This document shows, in pieces, positions 1 through 6,267 of a stretch of 17,865 nucleotides of DNA; positions within the stretch are counted from its first letter, which is position 1; each line of letters starts with the position of its first letter. Both the position numbers and the translations under genes were made by a program. The stretch comes from Caulobacter segnis (GTDB lineage: Bacteria > Pseudomonadota > Alphaproteobacteria > Caulobacterales > Caulobacteraceae), in assembly GCF_003243465.1 (NCBI RefSeq), contig NZ_QFQZ01000087.1, positions 1 to 17,865 on the forward strand. Reading direction: 5' to 3'. The notes beneath the pieces were generated by a model, which saw only the letters and a list, made by a program, of their open reading frames with translations, was not told the origin of the DNA and searched no databases.

Positions 1-75
<75 letters not shown>

Positions 76-129
76 GCCGAAGCGATCCGAAGCGTCTTCA
101 AGAAGACGTCCCGGCCGGGAAGGTGTGGG

Positions 130-158
130 GGTATAGCGGCGGCTTTTCCGGTAGGCAA
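130..158 (-). promoter_or_regulatory. Candidate housekeeping promoter for tRNA-Val
   Basis: On the minus strand, GCTATACC (plus 137-130) matches the Caulobacter -10 consensus GCTANAWC at 7 of 8 positions. A weak -35, TTGCCTA (plus 158-152), lies 14 bases upstream. The predicted start near position 121-123 would give a leader of about 46 bases before the tRNA 5' end. The promoter overlaps an 8-bp hairpin (138-164) downstream of cpdR. This is pattern matching only. Confidence 0.45.
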
Positions 159-164
159 GCCGCC
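138..164 (-). terminator. Possible hairpin after cpdR
   Basis: The arms 138-145 (GGCGGCTT) and 157-164 (AAGCCGCC) pair perfectly over 8 bp with an 11-base loop, 12 bases past the cpdR stop codon. No U-run follows on the cpdR strand. On the plus strand TTTTTT occurs at 173-178, eight bases after the stem. It may end cpdR transcription weakly or only be a fold; it also overlaps the tRNA promoter. Confidence 0.35.
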
Positions 165-176
165 CCCGAAACTTTT

Positions 177-533
177 TTAGGCGGCCATCATCTTTTCCAC
201 CTCAGCGACGAGGTCGCGCAGGTGGACGGGCTTGGACAGCACCTTCGAACCGGCCGGGGCGCGGTCCTGGGCCGAGAGGGCGACGGCGGCGAAACCGGTG
301 ATGAACATGATCCGCAGGCCCGGATCGCGGGCGGCGGCCTGGCGGGCCACCTCGATGCCGTCCATGCCGGGCATGACGATGTCGGTCAGCAGCAGGTCCC
401 AGGGGGTGTCCAGGTGCTGGACGGCTTCCTCGCCGTCGGCGCAGGCCGTCACCTCGAACCCGGCGCGTTCCAGGGCGCGGGCCAGGAAGCCGCGGAGGGA
501 GTCGTCGTCTTCGGCGAGAAGGATGCGGGCCAT
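177..533 (-). CDS. cpdR: Single-domain response regulator CpdR
   Basis: The 118-residue product is a bare receiver domain with no output domain. It has the acidic pocket E8-D9-D10, the phosphoacceptor aspartate D51 in LLTDIVMPGMDG, the switch threonine T79 in FITGF and the conserved lysine K101 in LSKP. In Caulobacter, CpdR is phosphorylated through the CckA-ChpT relay. When unphosphorylated it binds ClpXP, localises it to the cell pole and primes degradation of cell-cycle substrates. The length, D51 and the C-terminal Ala-Ala, a ClpX-type degron feature, all fit. It is transcribed divergently from the N-formylglutamate amidohydrolase gene. No good Shine-Dalgarno sequence precedes the ATG. 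The alternative is another stand-alone receiver such as DivK, but the PGMDGIE and ITGFAA context favours CpdR. Confidence 0.9.
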   Translation of the reverse strand: MARILLAEDDDSLRGFLARALERAGFEVTACADGEEAVQHLDTPWDLLLTDIVMPGMDGIEVARQAAARDPGLRIMFITGFAAVALSAQDRAPAGSKVLSKPVHLRDLVAEVEKMMAA

Positions 534-560
534 GAGGTCACGTGTCCTGAGGATTAAGAA

Positions 561-585
561 GTCGTAGCTTCGGCCACCTTAGCAA
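561..585 (-). promoter_or_regulatory. Candidate cpdR promoter
   Basis: On the minus strand, GCTACGAC (plus 568-561) matches the -10 consensus GCTANAWC at 7 of 8 positions. TTGCTAA (plus 585-579), 10 bases upstream, is a poor -35. The predicted start would be about 20 bases before the cpdR ATG. The rest of the 534-702 gap shows no paired TTAA boxes of the CtrA type. Weak evidence. Confidence 0.3.
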
Positions 586-702
586 GTTCAGCGTAAATCG
601 GGGATGAACCTAAACGTCGCGGCTGTGGACGGATGCGGACCCCGGCTTGATCAGCGGTAAGTTGCCATTTGACCCCGGGGGCGCGGACTTCGATGATGGG
701 CC

Positions 703-1611
703 ATGAGCGCTGCGCGGCCGATCGTGTCTGAGACGCTGGAAACCCTGACCGGGCCGGCCTTCGAGGTCCTGCGCGCGGCCCCGCCCGGCGCGCCGCCGCC
801 GACGGCCCTGGTCTTCGCCTCGCCCCACTCGGGCGGCGTCTATCCGGCGGAGATGGTCGAGGCCGCCCGCCTGCCGGTCGAGACCCTGCGCGGCTCCGAG
901 GACGCCTTCGTCGATCGGGTGATCGCGGGCGCCCCCGGCCTCGGCGCGGCGGTGATTCTGGCCCGGCTGGCCCGCGCCTATGTCGACCTGAACCGCGAGC
1001 CGTGGGAGCTGGATCCGGCGATGTTCGACGAGGAGCTGCCCGACTACGCCCAGGGCCGCACCGCGCGCGTGGCGGCGGGGCTGGGGGCGATTCCCCGCGT
1101 CGCCGGCGAGGGGCGGCCGATCTACGCCCGCAAGCTGACCTTCGCCGAGGCGCGCGACCGGATCGAGCTGGCCCACCGTCCCTATCACGACGCGCTCGAC
1201 CGCCAGCTGGCGGCGGCGCGCGCGGCGCACGGGGCGGCGATCCTGATCGACTGGCATTCCATGCCCGCCGCCGCCGCGCGGAGCGGGCGCGGCCGGGGCG
1301 GCTCGTGCGACATCGTGCTGGGCGACCGCTTCGGCGCGGCCTGCTCGCCCCGGCTGACCGGTCTGGTCGAGCGCGAGCTGGAGGCCCTGGGCTACCGCGT
1401 CGCCCGCAACGCGCCCTATGCCGGCGGCTATACCACCGAGCACTACGGCCGCCCGGCCAGACGCACCCACGCCCTGCAGATCGAGATCAATCGCGGCCTC
1501 TACATGGACGAGGACACCCGCGAGCCGACCGAGGGGCTGGCGAAGCTGACCGCCGACGCCGAGACGCTGACGCGGGCCCTGGCGGCGCTGGATGTGGCGG
1601 AGCTGAAGTAG
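703..1611 (+). CDS. N-formylglutamate amidohydrolase family protein
   Basis: The 302-residue product shows the conserved blocks of the FGase family (Pfam PF05013). SPHSGG lies near residue 39, followed by RGSEDAFVD, a DLNREPWELD block, the metal-site-like LIDWHSMP, YTTEHYGRP and LQIEINRGLYMDE. Family members hydrolyse N-formyl-L-glutamate to formate and glutamate, the last step of one histidine-degradation route; some act on other N-acyl substrates. No signal peptide is seen, so it should be cytoplasmic. No hut genes are adjacent, so the substrate here is not proven. The ATG at 703 lacks a strong ribosome binding site. The gene diverges from cpdR across a 169-base gap. Confidence 0.85.
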   Translation: MSAARPIVSETLETLTGPAFEVLRAAPPGAPPPTALVFASPHSGGVYPAEMVEAARLPVETLRGSEDAFVDRVIAGAPGLGAAVILARLARAYVDLNREPWELDPAMFDEELPDYAQGRTARVAAGLGAIPRVAGEGRPIYARKLTFAEARDRIELAHRPYHDALDRQLAAARAAHGAAILIDWHSMPAAAARSGRGRGGSCDIVLGDRFGAACSPRLTGLVERELEALGYRVARNAPYAGGYTTEHYGRPARRTHALQIEINRGLYMDEDTREPTEGLAKLTADAETLTRALAALDVAELK

Positions 1612-1653
1612 CGCGCCGGAGGGGGGAGCGGAAATCGCCGTCCGCCGAAGCCT

Positions 1654-1682
1654 TTGCGCCACGGCCCCGCCTCTGCTATCCC
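1654..1682 (+). promoter_or_regulatory. Candidate ileS promoter
   Basis: TTGCGCC (1654-1660) and GCTATCCC (1675-1682) are 14 bases apart and resemble the Caulobacter housekeeping consensus; the -10 keeps GCTA and the final C. The expected start is about 7 bases further on, at or next to the ATG at 1690, so the transcript would begin on or almost on a short reading frame. Pattern matching only. Confidence 0.4.
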
Positions 1683-1689
1683 CACCGCC

Positions 1690-1734
1690 ATGAGTTCCGT
1701 TCGGAAGATTTCGCGAATTATCCGCCCGGCGTGA
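1690..1734 (+). CDS. Possible 14-residue leader peptide before ileS
   Basis: A short frame, ATG to TGA, reads MSSVRKISRIIRPA. Three of its 14 residues are isoleucine (codons ATT, ATT, ATC), and it sits 77 bases upstream of the isoleucyl-tRNA synthetase start. It has no ribosome binding site but lies where a transcript from the candidate promoter would start, so leaderless translation is conceivable. Its end overlaps a small hairpin, GGCG-TGA-CGCC, whose loop is the stop codon. I see no U-rich terminator between it and ileS. It may be chance, since short frames are common. Nothing here proves translation. Confidence 0.25.
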   Translation: MSSVRKISRIIRPA

Positions 1735-1811
1735 CGCCGCCGGACGATCCTCCAGCGCGCGCCGGGTTCTCCCGCCCTCTTCCGACAATTCCAGAGCCGG
1801 ATTCCAATCCC

Positions 1812-4754
1812 ATGGCCGACGACGCCACGCCCGCCCGCGACTATCGCGAGACCGTCTTCCTTCCCGACACCCCGTTCCCGATGCGCGCGGGCCTGCCGAA
1901 GAAAGAGCCCGAGATCCTGGAGGGCTGGGCCGCTCTCTCGCCCAAGGGCCTCTACGGCGCGGTGCGCGCCAAGCGCCAGGCGGATCAGGCCAAGCTCTAT
2001 GTGCTGCACGACGGCCCGCCCTACGCCAACGGCGCGATCCACATCGGCCACGCGCTGAACAAGATCCTGAAGGACTTCGTGGTCCGTTCGCGCTTCGCCC
2101 TCGGCTACGACGTCGACTACGTGCCGGGCTGGGACTGCCACGGCCTGCCGATCGAGTGGAAGATCGAGGAAAAGTTCCGCGCCCAAGGCCGCCGCAAGGA
2201 CGAGGTTCCGGCCGAGGAGTTCCGCCGCGAATGCCGCGCCTATGCCGGCGGCTGGATCGAGGCCCAGAAGACCGAGTTCCAGCGCCTGGGCGTGCTGGGC
2301 GACTGGTGGAACCGCTACGCCACCATGGACTTCAGCTCGGAAGCGACGATCGTCGCCGAGTTCCACAAGTTCCTGGCCAGCGGCCAGCTCTATCGCGGCT
2401 CCAAGCCGGTGATGTGGAGCCCGGTCGAGCGCACGGCCCTGGCCGACGCCGAGATCGAGTACCACGACCACGTCTCGCCCACGATCTGGGTGAAGTTCCC
2501 GGTCGTCGAAGGCTCCGAGGCCGCCCAGGGCGCCAAGCTAGTGATCTGGACGACCACGCCGTGGACCATCCCGGCTAACCGCGCCGTCTCGTACAACCCC
2601 GACATCCCCTACGCCGTCTTCGAGGTGAAGGCGCTGGAGGAAGGTCTTGAGTTCGAGCCCTGGGCCAAGCCGGGCGACCGCCTGATCGTGGCCGAGAAGC
2701 TGGCCGGCGACGTCTTCAAGGCCGCCAAGGTCGCGGCCTGGGAGAAGGTCGAGAGCGTCGACTGCGAGGGCATGGTGCTGGCCCACCCGCTGGCCGACCT
2801 CGACAGCCACTACGGTTTCGCCGTGCCGATGCTGGCCGGCGACCACGTGACTGACGACGCCGGCACCGGCTTCGTCCACACCGCGCCGGGCCATGGCGCC
2901 GACGACTACCAGGTCTGGCTGGCCCACGGTCACCGCGAGATCCCCGACACCGTCGATCCGGACGGCGCCTACTATCCGCACGTCGCCCTGTTCGCGGGCC
3001 TCAAGGTCCTCGAGACTGAAGGCAAGAAGGTCGGCAAGTTCGGGCCCGCCAACGGCGCGGTCATGGAGAAGCTGATCGAGGCCGGCAACCTGCTGGCGCG
3101 CGGTCGCGTCGAGCACAGCTATCCGCACAGCTGGCGCTCCAAGGCCCCGGTGATCTTCCGCAACACCCCGCAGTGGTTCATCCGCATGGACCACGCGGTC
3201 GACAGCCTGGACGGCAAGACCCTGCGCGAAGTGGCCGTCCAGGCCATCGCCGACACCGCCTTCCACCCCGACGCCGGCCGCAACCGGATCGGCTCGATGG
3301 TCGAGACGCGTCCCGACTGGCTGATCAGCCGCCAGCGCAACTGGGGCACGCCGTTGGCCATGTTCGTGGACAAGCACACCGGCCACCCGCTGAACGACCC
3401 CGAGGTCAACGCCCGCATCCTGGCGGCCATCCGCGAGGGCGGCGCCGACGCCTGGTTCACCCGTCCCGACAGCGACTTCCTGGGCGCCCACGACCCGGCT
3501 CAATACGAGAAGATCACCGACATCCTCGATGTCTGGTTCGACAGCGGCTGCACCCACGCCTTCACGATCGAGGGCCGCGCCGACAGCCACTGGCCGGCGG
3601 ACCTCTATCTGGAAGGCTCCGACCAGCACCGCGGCTGGTTCCAGTCCAGCTTGCTGGAAGGCTCCGGCACCCGGGGCCGCGCGCCCTACAAGGCCGTCCT
3701 GACCCATGGCTTCACCATGGACGAGAACGGCGAGAAGATGTCCAAGTCCAAGGGCAACACGGTCGAGCCGCAGGCGATCACCAAGGAGTCCGGCGCCGAG
3801 ATCCTGCGCCTGTGGGCGGCCATGGTCGACTATTCGGAGGACCAGCGGATCGGCAAGACGATCCTGGCCACCACGACCGACGCCTATCGCAAGCTGCGCA
3901 ACACCATGCGCTACCTGCTGGGCGCCCTGGCCGGCTTCACTGAGGAAGAGCGCGTCACCGACTACGCCGACTTCCCGCCGCTGGAGAAGTACATCCTGCA
4001 CCGCCTGTGGGAGCTGGATGGCCAGGTGCGCGAGGCCTATGAGAGCTACCGGTTCTCGGACGTGATCCGGCCGCTGATCGAGTTCTGCCAGGGCGACCTG
4101 TCCGCGCTCTATTTCGACGTCCGCCGCGACAGCCTCTATTGCGACCGCCCCGACGCCCTCAAGCGCCGGGCCTATCGCACCGTGCTGGACCACGTGTTCG
4201 ACCGCCTGACCATCTGGCTGGCCCCGCTGGCCAGCTTCACGATGGAAGAGGCGTGGGTGACCCGCTTCCCCGAGGCCGGTCCGGTCGCGCTGCGGGTGAT
4301 CCCGGCGCGGGTCGACGCCTGGCGCAACGACGCCGAGGCCGCCCGCTGGGCCAAGGTCGAGACGGTCACCTCGGTGGTCACCGGCGCCCTGGAAGTCGAA
4401 CGCCGCGAAAAGCGGATCGGCTCGGCTCTGGAGGCTAATCCGATCGTCTTCATCGTTGATAAGGACCTACTGGAAGCCTTCGAGGGTCTTGATCCCGCAG
4501 AGATCTTCCGGACCAGCGATGCCGAGATCATCAACCCAGACCTCGATGAGCGCTACAACACGGACGAGTATGCGCGCACACTATGCTTCTCGACCGACGT
4601 AGAGTTTGTCTGGGTGTTTCCGCGGAAGGCCGAAGGCAAGAAGTGCGCCCGCTCGTGGCGTATCCTGCCGGAAGTGGGAACCGACCCCCGCTATCCGGAG
4701 CTTAGCCTTCGCGACGCCGACGCCGTGGCCCACTGGGACGCGACGCACGGCTAG
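1812..4754 (+). CDS. ileS: Isoleucyl-tRNA synthetase
   Basis: This class I aminoacyl-tRNA synthetase charges tRNA-Ile in the cytoplasm. The 980-residue product has the HIGH motif at 77-80 (in YANGAIHIGHALNK) and KMSKS at 642-646. The CP1 editing domain between them, which removes mischarged valine, carries WTTTPWTIP and GTGFVHTAPGHG. An anticodon-binding region follows. The ATG at 1812 was chosen because MADDATPARDYRETVFLP begins the family's usual N-terminus; the open frame runs further upstream, but that part is antisense-type reading across the preceding gene. No clear ribosome binding site precedes it. Two oddities are seen. Codons between about 4434 and 4640 are far richer in A/T endings than the rest. 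The usual C-terminal four-cysteine zinc finger is reduced to one cysteine (C945, KCARSW). It probably heads a block with lspA. Confidence 0.97.
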   Translation: MADDATPARDYRETVFLPDTPFPMRAGLPKKEPEILEGWAALSPKGLYGAVRAKRQADQAKLYVLHDGPPYANGAIHIGHALNKILKDFVVRSRFALGYDVDYVPGWDCHGLPIEWKIEEKFRAQGRRKDEVPAEEFRRECRAYAGGWIEAQKTEFQRLGVLGDWWNRYATMDFSSEATIVAEFHKFLASGQLYRGSKPVMWSPVERTALADAEIEYHDHVSPTIWVKFPVVEGSEAAQGAKLVIWTTTPWTIPANRAVSYNPDIPYAVFEVKALEEGLEFEPWAKPGDRLIVAEKLAGDVFKAAKVAAWEKVESVDCEGMVLAHPLADLDSHYGFAVPMLAGDHVTDDAGTGFVHTAPGHGADDYQVWLAHGHREIPDTVDPDGAYYPHVALFAGLKVLETEGKKVGKFGPANGAVMEKLIEAGNLLARGRVEHSYPHSWRSKAPVIFRNTPQWFIRMDHAVDSLDGKTLREVAVQAIADTAFHPDAGRNRIGSMVETRPDWLISRQRNWGTPLAMFVDKHTGHPLNDPEVNARILAAIREGGADAWFTRPDSDFLGAHDPAQYEKITDILDVWFDSGCTHAFTIEGRADSHWPADLYLEGSDQHRGWFQSSLLEGSGTRGRAPYKAVLTHGFTMDENGEKMSKSKGNTVEPQAITKESGAEILRLWAAMVDYSEDQRIGKTILATTTDAYRKLRNTMRYLLGALAGFTEEERVTDYADFPPLEKYILHRLWELDGQVREAYESYRFSDVIRPLIEFCQGDLSALYFDVRRDSLYCDRPDALKRRAYRTVLDHVFDRLTIWLAPLASFTMEEAWVTRFPEAGPVALRVIPARVDAWRNDAEAARWAKVETVTSVVTGALEVERREKRIGSALEANPIVFIVDKDLLEAFEGLDPAEIFRTSDAEIINPDLDERYNTDEYARTLCFSTDVEFVWVFPRKAEGKKCARSWRILPEVGTDPRYPELSLRDADAVAHWDATHG

Positions 4755-4762
4755 TTCTTTAC

Positions 4763-4882
4763 CCTTCTCCCCTTGCGGGAGAAGGTGTCGCGCAGCGACG
4801 GATGAGGGGTTGCACGGCGATCCCCGAGAGACCCCTCATCCGACCTGCTTCGCAGGCCACCTTCTCCCGCAAGGGGAGAAGG
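4763..4882. repeat. Nested palindromic intergenic repeat (copy 1)
   Basis: The outer arms at 4763-4787 and 4858-4882 are perfect 25-base inverted copies. Each arm is itself a hairpin (CCTTCTCCC..GGGAGAAGG). Inside are further pairs: 4799-4810 with 4831-4842 (CGGATGAGGGGT/ACCCCTCATCCG), a GTCGC-GCA-GCGAC hairpin at 4787-4799 and a CCTGC-TTC-GCAGG hairpin at 4844-4856. It fills the whole ileS-lspA gap, with no U-run on either side. It looks like a REP/BIME-type dispersed element of the kind common between Caulobacter genes. The right edge is about 16 bases from the lspA start. Confidence 0.85.
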
Positions 4883-4898
4883 AAGTTGGGGACGAGAC

Positions 4899-5405
4899 TT
4901 GCCGCCCTTGAAAATCACCCGCCTCGGCTGGACCGCCTATGCGATCGCCGCCGCCGTCCTGGTGCTGGACCAGGTGTCCAAGCTCTGGATCCTCGGCCTC
5001 CTCGGCCGCGAGCAGGGCGCCAGCCTTGCGCTGCTGGGTCCGTTGCACCTGACCATGGTGCATAACTACGGCATGAGCTTTGGCCTGCTGAAGAACAGCG
5101 ACTGGGGCCGCTGGCTGCTCACGGGCTTTTCGATCGTCGTGGTGATCGCCCTGGCGATCTGGGCGCGCAAGGCGACCAAGCTGCTGCCGGCCCTGGGCAT
5201 CGGCATGATCATCGGCGGCGCCATCGGCAACAACCTGATCGACCGGGTGCTGTACGGCTATGTCGTCGACTTCATCGACGTGTCGCGGCTCTATTTCCCC
5301 TGGGTGTTCAACGTCGCCGACTCGGGCATTTCGGTGGGCGTGGCGCTGCTGCTGCTGGACAGCTTCCTGTCCGAAGAGAGCAAACTGTCCCACCAGACCG
5401 AGTAG
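4899..5405 (+). CDS. lspA: Lipoprotein signal peptidase (signal peptidase II)
   Basis: This inner-membrane aspartyl protease cleaves the signal peptide of diacylglyceryl-modified prolipoproteins just before the lipobox cysteine. The 168-residue product has four hydrophobic segments and the family motifs LDQVSK (24-28), VHNYGMSFG (54-62), GNNLIDRVLYGYVVDF (110-125) and FNVADSGISVG (137-147). The catalytic pair is D124 and D141. No ATG is available: the start is either TTG 4899 (MPPLKITR) or TTG 4908 (MKITR). GGGACGAG just upstream makes 4899 or 4908 about equally plausible. The gene follows ileS, as in many proteobacteria, but an inserted palindromic repeat separates them here. The next gene encodes a lipoprotein it would process. 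Confidence 0.95.
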   Translation: MPPLKITRLGWTAYAIAAAVLVLDQVSKLWILGLLGREQGASLALLGPLHLTMVHNYGMSFGLLKNSDWGRWLLTGFSIVVVIALAIWARKATKLLPALGIGMIIGGAIGNNLIDRVLYGYVVDFIDVSRLYFPWVFNVADSGISVGVALLLLDSFLSEESKLSHQTE

Positions 5406-5411
5406 TTTGGC

Positions 5412-5429
5412 CGATTGCCGCCGCAATCG
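5412..5429 (+). other. Small hairpin after lspA
   Basis: CGATTGC (5412-5418) and GCAATCG (5423-5429) form a perfect 7-bp stem with a 4-base loop, 6 bases past the lspA stop codon. No U-run follows, so it is not a typical terminator. It may be an RNA-stabilising fold or a weak attenuator before the downstream lipoprotein gene. Confidence 0.35.
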
Positions 5430-5517
5430 CGTGGGACATTGGCGCCTGCGCGAGGATGTCGTATCGAGAGCGTCCGAATTTTTGGGCCGGGGGTCGGCTC
5501 TGCTGGAGCATGGTTTG

Positions 5518-6087
5518 ATGAGTTTCAAACGGGTCGCCGCTGTTAGCGCCCTGACCGTCGTGGCCGCGATCGGCCTGGCCGGCTGCACCTCGGCGAAGAA
5601 GGCCCTGGGGATGGACAAGGTCGTCCCTGACGAATTCCGCGTGGTCAGCAAGGCGCCGCTGGTGGTGCCGCCCGACTATTCGCTGCGTCCGCCGGCCCCC
5701 GGCGAGCCGCGCCCGCAGGAGCTGCAGCCCGAAAGCGCCGCCCGCGCCGCCCTCATCGGCCAGAGCAACGCCGCCGGCCGCTCTGAAGGCGAGAAGCTGC
5801 TGGTCGCCCGCGCCGGCTCGGACAAGGCCGACCCGCTGATCCGCTTCGTCGTCGACGACGAGAACGGCGACCTGGCCCACAAGGACGAGAGCTTCGCCAG
5901 CAAGGTGATGTTCTGGAAGAAGGGTCAGTCCAAGACCAACGTGACGACGGCCGCCGAGTCGGGCGCCAACGCCCCGCTGGAAGTCGACGCCGCCGCCGAG
6001 GAGGCTCGCCTCAAGAAGCTGGTCGGCACGGGCGGCGTGGTCATCAGCCGCGAAAAGAAGGGCGGCATCAAGCTGCCGGGCCTGTAG
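5518..6087 (+). CDS. bamF: DUF3035 outer-membrane lipoprotein, BamF-like
   Basis: The 189-residue product begins with a basic-hydrophobic signal peptide ending in the lipobox LAGC; the lipidated cysteine is C23. The next segment, PDEFRVVSKAPLVVPPDY, is the hallmark of DUF3035 proteins. These are known in Caulobacter as BamF, a lipoprotein subunit of the BAM outer-membrane beta-barrel assembly complex that shares this N-terminal motif with BamC. The rest is charged and probably flexible, with an alanine/glutamate stretch and a lysine-rich C-terminus. ATG 5518 was chosen because it gives a full signal peptide and has GGAG 9 bases upstream; the open frame runs upstream only as read-through of lspA in another frame. 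It is followed by an intrinsic terminator. The BamF name rests on recall of the family, not a search. Confidence 0.8.
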   Translation: MSFKRVAAVSALTVVAAIGLAGCTSAKKALGMDKVVPDEFRVVSKAPLVVPPDYSLRPPAPGEPRPQELQPESAARAALIGQSNAAGRSEGEKLLVARAGSDKADPLIRFVVDDENGDLAHKDESFASKVMFWKKGQSKTNVTTAAESGANAPLEVDAAAEEARLKKLVGTGGVVISREKKGGIKLPGL

Positions 6088-6113
6088 GGCCGGACTTTCC
6101 GCTGGAAAACAGG

Positions 6114-6148
6114 ACGGCCCGTAGCCTCGCGGTTCCGGGCCGTTTTTT
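6114..6148 (+). terminator. Intrinsic terminator of the ileS-lspA-bamF block
   Basis: The arms ACGGCCCG (6114-6121) and CGGGCCGT (6136-6143) form an 8-bp stem with a 14-base loop. A run of six T follows directly (6143-6148). It lies 26 bases after the lipoprotein stop codon. The opposite strand has only an interrupted TTTT, so it may work weakly in reverse. Confidence 0.88.
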
Positions 6149-6150
6149 CT

Positions 6151-6258
6151 CCTCCCCCACTGGGGGAGGTGGCCTAAAAGGCCGGAGGGGGCGGCTCGGC
6201 GTAGGCCGCATCAGCCACCTCAGTCGCTCCGCGACAGCTCCCCCAAAGGGGGGGGAGC
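6151..6258. repeat. Nested palindromic intergenic repeat (copy 2)
   Basis: Several palindromes are packed together: CCTCCCCCA-C-TGGGGGAGG (6151-6169), GGCCT-AAA-AGGCC (6171-6183), GTCGC-TCC-GCGAC (6223-6235) and GCTCCCCC-AAA-GGGGGGGGAGC (6237-6258). GAGGTGGC (6166-6173) also pairs with GCCACCTC (6214-6221), linking the two halves. The design matches the repeats at 4763-4882 and 14911-15029, though the sequence differs. It occupies the gap between convergent genes and may double as a transcription barrier for the minus-strand gene ending at 6268. Confidence 0.8.
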
Positions 6259-6267
6259 AGAGTTTTA

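Noticed and set aside
534..702. CtrA-type site between cpdR and the amidohydrolase gene
   Set aside because: TTAA-like words occur, but no TTAA-N7-TTAA pair was found in the gap.
610..1788. 392-codon open frame on the minus strand opposite the N-formylglutamate amidohydrolase gene
   Set aside because: It is antisense to a clear gene and is rich in Arg, Gly, Ala and Gln with no domain. High GC content leaves few stop codons, which produces such shadows.
2538..4193. 551-codon open frame on the minus strand opposite ileS
   Set aside because: It lies wholly within ileS and has low-complexity composition with no recognisable motif; a GC-rich shadow.
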